From: Halegenticoccus soli
GTDB lineage: Archaea; Halobacteriota; Halobacteria; Halobacteriales; Haloferacaceae
Assembly: GCF_002844195.1 (NCBI RefSeq)
Contig: NZ_PEND01000005.1
Location: 434,001-498,000 of the forward strand
DNA length: 64,000 nucleotides
Reading direction: 5' to 3'
This document shows, one piece after another, positions 59,872-64,000 of this stretch. Made by a program: the position numbers and the translations under genes. The notes under the pieces are model-generated. The model was not told the DNA's origin. It did not search any database and was given only the letters and a program-made list of their open reading frames with translations. How positions within the stretch are numbered: the first letter of the stretch is position 1; the number at the start of each line of letters is the position of its first letter.

Positions 59872-61131
59872 TCACGCGGTCTCCCGCCCGTCGGACGCCG
59901 CGGGCGCACCGGCGAGTCGCCGAACCGCCTCCGCGAACGCGTCTGCCCCTGCAACGGCGTCTGTCCACTTGGTGAACTCCCGTTCGTTGTGGGTCTTCCC
60001 GTCGACGCTCGGCACGAAGACGAGTCCTGCGTCGGTCAGATCCGCCAGGTACGACGCGTCGTGTCCCGCGCCGCCGATCATGCGCACGGACGATCGACCG
60101 ACCGCCTCCGCGGCCGCCTCGATCGCGTCGCAGACCCACGGGGAGAACTCGGTGTGGGGGATCCGCCACAGTTCGTCGAGCTCGTAGGTCGTCCCCTCGC
60201 GCTCGCACGCGGCCGCCAGTTCGGCGTCGACCCGCTCGACGCCGGCGGCGACGACGTCCTCGTCGTACGACCGGAGGTCGACGGTGAACGTCGCCCGGTC
60301 GGGGATCACGTTGACGGAGTTCGGTTCGACGCGGAACTCGCCGACGGTCGTCACGGCGTCGTCCGCGAGGCGGCCGGCCAGGCGGCGGACGCCCGTGACC
60401 ACGTCCGCGGCCGCGACGAGGGCGTCAGACCGCGTGTGCATGGGCGACGGGCCCGCGTGGTCGGCGTCGCCGCGGACGGTCGCCTCCAGCCACGCCATCC
60501 CGAGGATGCCCTCGACGACGCCGATCTCCCGCTCCCGTTCTTCGAGAACCGGCCCCTGCTCGACGTGCAGTTCGAGGTAGGCGTGCGGCGTCTCGGTCGG
60601 GCCGCAGGGCGACTCGCCTCGGTATCCGATCTCCGAGAGCGCCTCCGCGACGGTCGTCCCGTCGGCGTCGGCCGTTTCGAGGACCACGTCGACGTCGTGG
60701 GTGCCGACGTAGGCGCCGCTCCCCATCAGCGCGGGTTTGAAACGCGCGCCCTCCTCGTTCGTCCAGTTGACGATCTCGATCGGTCGCTCGGTCACAAGGT
60801 TGGCGTCCTCGAACGATCGAAGGGTCTCCAGCGCGGTGAGCACGCCGAGCTGGCCGTCGAACCGCCCTCCGTACGGCTGTGAGTCCAAGTGCGACCCCAC
60901 GAGGATCGGCGCCGCGTCCGGATCCGCTCCCTCCCGCCGGCCGAAGACGTTGCCGACCTCGTCGATACGAACCGACAGGCCGAGCGATTCGAGGTCGGCG
61001 ACGAACCGGTCTCTCGCTTCGCCGTCCGCGGCCGAGAGAGCCAGACGGTGGAGTCCGCCGTTGTCGGTCGCGCCGATCGCCGAGTACCGTTCGAACGCCG
61101 CTCTGAATCGCTCCCGATCAATGCGTACCAT
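59872..61131 (-). CDS. M20-family amidohydrolase (N-carbamoyl-amino-acid hydrolase/allantoate amidohydrolase type)
   Basis: A 419-residue protein. The metal-site motifs are ILVGSHLDSQPYGGRFDGQL, VNWTNEEGARFKPALMGSG and LELHVEQGPVLEE, with the dimerisation domain between and a C-terminal IGGAGHDASYLADL. This is the Zn/Mn-dependent hydantoinase/carbamoylase group that hydrolyses N-carbamoyl amino acids, allantoate or ureidoglycine. The exact substrate is unknown. The adjacent amidase and substrate-binding protein point to uptake and hydrolysis of amides or carbamoyl amino acids. It is divergent from the substrate-binding gene with a 143-bp shared promoter region. Confidence 0.92.
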   Translation of the reverse strand: MVRIDRERFRAAFERYSAIGATDNGGLHRLALSAADGEARDRFVADLESLGLSVRIDEVGNVFGRREGADPDAAPILVGSHLDSQPYGGRFDGQLGVLTALETLRSFEDANLVTERPIEIVNWTNEEGARFKPALMGSGAYVGTHDVDVVLETADADGTTVAEALSEIGYRGESPCGPTETPHAYLELHVEQGPVLEEREREIGVVEGILGMAWLEATVRGDADHAGPSPMHTRSDALVAAADVVTGVRRLAGRLADDAVTTVGEFRVEPNSVNVIPDRATFTVDLRSYDEDVVAAGVERVDAELAAACEREGTTYELDELWRIPHTEFSPWVCDAIEAAAEAVGRSSVRMIGGAGHDASYLADLTDAGLVFVPSVDGKTHNEREFTKWTDAVAGADAFAEAVRRLAGAPAASDGRETA

Positions 61132-61274
61132 GATACTGGTCGGGGAACCAGCGTATTTATTTTTTGTTCAAAATGTTTATTATCTGCTGAACAGAGTTCC
61201 GATAGCGCTCGTTGATTGGAGCTGTGGCCAACAATGTACGATAGTTTTATAACCGTTCTGTCGCATCTGCTGCC
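61132..61274. promoter_or_regulatory. Divergent promoter region with inverted repeat
   Basis: GTTTTATAACC near 61245-61255 faces the substrate-binding gene. ATAAATAC (minus strand, about 61153-61160) faces the M20 gene. Between them is the inverted repeat TGTTCA (61165-61170)/TGAACA (61188-61193) with a 17-bp spacer, a candidate site for the adjacent Lrp-type regulator. Confidence 0.45.
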
Positions 61275-62570
61275 ATGGTGGATGATAACAACACGTCCGG
61301 AACGGGGAGGCGCGAGTTCCTCCGCGTTGGCGGAGCAGCAGTCGGGCTCGGCTCGCTCGCCGGGTGCCTCGAAGGAGCGATCAGCGGCGGTGGTGGCGGC
61401 GACGGCGGCCTCACCATCGGATTCTACGGCCCGTTCTCCGGCCCGGCGTCGAACATCGGCGAGCAGAAGCGGATGGCCGCCAGGCTCTCGAAGGATCTGA
61501 TAAACGAGGACGGCGGGGTCCACGGCCAGGACGTCGAATTGATCTTTGGCGATTCGGAGTCCCAACCGTCGGCGGGACGGAACGAGGTGAACCGCCTCAT
61601 CCAGGGAGAGGGTGCCGACGTCATCGGCGGCGGCTTTCATAGCGACGTCGCGCTGGCCACGGTTGAGGTGACGAGCCAGCAGGAGACACCCCAGATAATC
61701 GACGAGGCCGTGTCGAACGAAATCGTGCAGAAAATCAACGACCGAGATATGTGGAACGTGTTTAAGACGGCGCCCCCGTCGGAAGCGTACGCCGTTGGTT
61801 GGAAGCAGCTCATCACGGAGTTCCAGGAGCGGGAGATCGGCTACTTCCCGTACGAAAACAAGACCATCGCGCTCATCGGTGAGGACACGTCCTACGGGCT
61901 CTCCATCATGGATCTCATGCAGGACGAACTCGACCAGATCGGGTGGAACGTCGTCTCGCAGGACGAGGTGAGCCTCGACGAGACCGACTTCACCTCACTG
62001 CTCTCGCGCATCAAGTCGAACGATCCCGACGTGGTGTGGGCCGTCCAGACCTCTTCGACCGGCGCCGGCAACCTCGCGAACCAGTTCGCGGGGACGGGCT
62101 TCGAGGGAGTACACTTCTTCCATAACTACGGGCTCACCATCGACGAAGCGCGCAACACCGCGGGCGACAGCGCCGACGGCGCGGTGACGCTTCTGAACGC
62201 GGGACGCGTCGACAAACTGCTCGAAGAGCAGGGCGTCCTCCAGGCGTGGAACGACCGGTACGACGCCGACATGACGGGGAGCGCCGCGCTCTCGTACCAG
62301 AACGTGAAGGTCATCGCAGAGTACGTCAAGGCGTTCGACGGCCTCGACGCCTTTCGCTCGGCCAGCGTCGAGGAGTGGCAACGGACGGTCATCGACCACG
62401 ACCCCATCAAGGGCGGAACGGGGTACATCGACTTCCAGGACAATCACCAGGCGGCCTGGGGCGGTTCGGACACGCAGCCGGCGCTCGGCTACCAGGTGCT
62501 CGGCGGCGAACTCGCGTTCGTCTGGCCGTTCGACCTCGCCGCCGAGGAGTTCGACGAGAGCGTCTACTGA
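61275..62570 (+). CDS. ABC-type amide/urea/branched-chain amino-acid binding lipoprotein
   Basis: A 431-residue protein. A Tat signal and lipobox (GRREFLRVGGAAVGLGSLAG followed by Cys) and a Gly-rich linker (ISGGGGGDGG) mark a membrane-anchored lipoprotein. The Leu/Ile/Val-binding-type fold is shown by LTIGFYGPFSGPASNIGEQK, QDVELIFGDSESQPSAGRNE and IALIGEDTSYGLSIMDLM. Family members bind amides, urea or branched-chain amino acids. No permease or ATPase gene is within the window on this strand, so the rest of the transporter is elsewhere or beyond 64 kb. Confidence 0.9.
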   Translation: MVDDNNTSGTGRREFLRVGGAAVGLGSLAGCLEGAISGGGGGDGGLTIGFYGPFSGPASNIGEQKRMAARLSKDLINEDGGVHGQDVELIFGDSESQPSAGRNEVNRLIQGEGADVIGGGFHSDVALATVEVTSQQETPQIIDEAVSNEIVQKINDRDMWNVFKTAPPSEAYAVGWKQLITEFQEREIGYFPYENKTIALIGEDTSYGLSIMDLMQDELDQIGWNVVSQDEVSLDETDFTSLLSRIKSNDPDVVWAVQTSSTGAGNLANQFAGTGFEGVHFFHNYGLTIDEARNTAGDSADGAVTLLNAGRVDKLLEEQGVLQAWNDRYDADMTGSAALSYQNVKVIAEYVKAFDGLDAFRSASVEEWQRTVIDHDPIKGGTGYIDFQDNHQAAWGGSDTQPALGYQVLGGELAFVWPFDLAAEEFDESVY

Positions 62571-62618
62571 ACGCGGTGACGGGCGGCCGACGCCGACCCA
62601 GCTACGGATCAAAACACC

Positions 62619-63044
62619 ATGGAAATCAGGGAAGTCGACACCGACGCCGCTCGCCGGGAGGCGTTTCCGGTCCTCCGGGAGCTCCGGGATCACCTCGACC
62701 GCGAGCGCTTCGAGGAACTGTACGCCGAGATGGAGGCGGAGGGCTACCGCCTCTTCGCCCGCTACGACGGCGACGACCCCGTCGCGGTCGCGGGCGTCAA
62801 GATCTCGACGAACTTCTACCTCGGCCGACACGCATACGTGTACGACCTCGTCACGACGGCCGACCGCCGATCCGAGGGACACGGCGAGGCCCTCCTCCGG
62901 TTCGTCCACGAGTGGGCGCGCGATCGGGGGTGCGACGCCGTCGAACTCGAATCCGGCCTCTGGCGCGACGACGCTCACCGGTTCTACACCGAGCGGATGG
63001 GCTACGACACCTACTGTTACTCGTTCAAATATGATCTCGATTGA
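62619..63044 (+). CDS. GNAT-family N-acetyltransferase
   Basis: A 141-residue protein with GNAT fold markers: YVYDLVTTADRRSEGHGEAL (acetyl-CoA motif A with R-x-x-G-x-G), LRFVHEWARDRGCDAVELES and the motif B-like end HRFYTERMGYDTYCYSF. It probably acetylates an amine, amide-derived amine or antibiotic-like compound. It follows the binding-protein gene by 48 bp and precedes the amidase, so it belongs to the same operon. Confidence 0.88.
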   Translation: MEIREVDTDAARREAFPVLRELRDHLDRERFEELYAEMEAEGYRLFARYDGDDPVAVAGVKISTNFYLGRHAYVYDLVTTADRRSEGHGEALLRFVHEWARDRGCDAVELESGLWRDDAHRFYTERMGYDTYCYSFKYDLD

Positions 63045-63203
63045 GAACGCGCCGCCCGCGAGGGCGGCACCGGACACCGACGCACAGAACGCCAACGTTC
63101 CCGACGCGGATCCAGCGCGCGGACGTCGGCGTCGACGACCGACGCACCCGCCGCTTCCGCGTTTCAGCCGGTCGCGGCGCGCCGAGGAGGAGCCCGTCGG
63201 CGA

Positions 63204-64000
63204 ATGACGGAAGACGTCTGCTTCGCCTCCGCGAGGTCGATCGCGGCGAGGATTCGCGCCGGCGCGCTCTCGCCGGTCGACGTCGTCGACGAGCACCTCG
63301 ACCGCATCAAGCGGGTCGACCCGCTGATAAACGCCTACGTCACGGTGTGCGCCGAGGAAGCGCGGGAGGCGGCCCGCGACGCGGAGCGCGCCGTCGAGCG
63401 CGGCGACGACCTCGGCCCGCTGCACGGGGTGCCCGTGGCGATCAAGGACCTCACCCGCGTCGCGGGGGTGCGCACCACGTTCGGGTCGGCGGCGTTCGCC
63501 GACCACGTCCCCGATCGGGACGACACGGTCGTCGCCCGCCTCCGCGAGGCGGGGGCGGTCGTCCTCGGGAAGACGAACACGCCGGAGTTCGGACGGAAGA
63601 CGGTCACGGAGAACGCGGTCGCCGGCACCACCGGCAACCCGTGGGATCCGACGAAGACGACAGGCGGCTCCTCGGGCGGGAGCGCCGCCGCCGTTGCCGC
63701 GGGGCTGGCGCCGCTCGCGCTCGGCTCGGACGCCGCCGGCTCGATCCGGATTCCGTCGAGCGCCTGCGGCGTCTTCGGGCTCGTGCCGGACTTCGGTCGG
63801 GTCCCCGAGGGACCGACCCGGGCGGACGCGTTCGAGAGCGCGCTCCCGTACACGTTCCGCGGCCCGATCGCGCGAAGCGTCGGCGACGCGGCGCTCGCGC
63901 TGGACGTGCTGGCCGGTCCCGACGCGGCGGACCCCTACAGCCTCCCTGCGACGACGGCCGCGTACACCGACGCGCTCGGAGGTGCCGTCTCCGACCTTCG
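63204..64000 (+). CDS. Amidase signature-family amidase, cut by the window end
   Basis: From ATG 63204 the frame is open to the last base. The amidase signature is complete in the visible 265 residues. The catalytic Lys is in VPVAIKDLTRVAG, and the serine pair is in TTGGSSGGSAAAVAAGL and GSDAAGSIRIPSSACG. The enzyme hydrolyses amides to acids and ammonia, fitting the amide theme of the locus. Roughly 200 further residues are expected beyond the window. Confidence 0.9.
   Translation, partial: MTEDVCFASARSIAARIRAGALSPVDVVDEHLDRIKRVDPLINAYVTVCAEEAREAARDAERAVERGDDLGPLHGVPVAIKDLTRVAGVRTTFGSAAFADHVPDRDDTVVARLREAGAVVLGKTNTPEFGRKTVTENAVAGTTGNPWDPTKTTGGSSGGSAAAVAAGLAPLALGSDAAGSIRIPSSACGVFGLVPDFGRVPEGPTRADAFESALPYTFRGPIARSVGDAALALDVLAGPDAADPYSLPATTAAYTDALGGAVSDL

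Overview
The window reads as chromosomal or megaplasmid DNA of a halophilic archaeon (class Halobacteria). The supporting signs are high G+C coding sequence with very acidic proteins, twin-arginine (Tat) signals on most exported proteins, TATA-type promoters close to start codons, archaeal regulator types (bat-type HTH, FilR1-like, DUF7344-like, PadR, Lrp/AsnC), and many IS200/IS605 (IS1341-type) elements and their short derivatives. No rRNA, tRNA or CRISPR array was seen. The species cannot be named from this sequence alone.

Layout. 0-5 kb: a VOC/ArsR operon with a deleted SRPBCC gene, a TnpB-only insertion element, a FilR1-like regulator and a flavin monooxygenase. 5-10.5 kb: accessory DNA with a non-autonomous element, an orphan 402-residue protein, a PIN/antitoxin pair, a beta-helix lipoprotein and a MntA/HepT module whose HepT has an in-frame stop. 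10.7-15.4 kb: an ECF-type vitamin/nucleoside importer (fused EcfA, EcfT, S component) next to an ADP-ribosylglycohydrolase. 15.4-21.2 kb: an AT-richer, IS-littered island with a broken IS6 transposase, a zinc-finger microprotein, a PhoD phosphatase, a PadR and a bat-type regulator. 21.2-28.5 kb: galactokinase, PQQ-type sugar dehydrogenase, a second PhoD with a lamin-tail domain, a divergent pair of unknown protein and winged-helix regulator, and a lipid kinase. 28.5-34.9 kb: a 549-bp non-autonomous element, an intracellular subtilase, two beta-helix exoproteins (one frameshifted) and a DUF7344-like regulator. 35.7-39.3 kb: a 1,210-residue multi-PAS/GAF/bat regulator. 40-45 kb: a third PhoD, two CNNM/CBS proteins and a UspA protein. 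45-47.2 kb: a decayed IS200/IS605 element. 47.3-54.6 kb: a K+ channel-like RCK protein, a fourth PhoD, a Gfo/Idh/MocA oxidoreductase, an NAD(P)HX dehydratase and a second UspA protein. 55-57.7 kb: a two-subunit sodium:solute symporter. 57.9-64 kb: a ROK protein, then an amide/carbamoyl-amino-acid locus (Lrp regulator, M20 amidohydrolase, divergent substrate-binding lipoprotein, GNAT, amidase).

Themes. Four Tat-exported PhoD-type phosphatases on one strand within 34 kb suggest heavy investment in extracellular phosphate-ester hydrolysis. The most unusual signal is a set of short perfect hairpins (arms mostly 8-11 bp, loops almost always 3 nt, sequence different each time). They are concentrated in TnpB-type elements but also lie inside a transposase, a flavin monooxygenase and intergenic DNA. 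Two homologous hairpin pairs keep their pairing while the arm sequences differ. I know of no established description of this combination, and it is my main candidate for something new.
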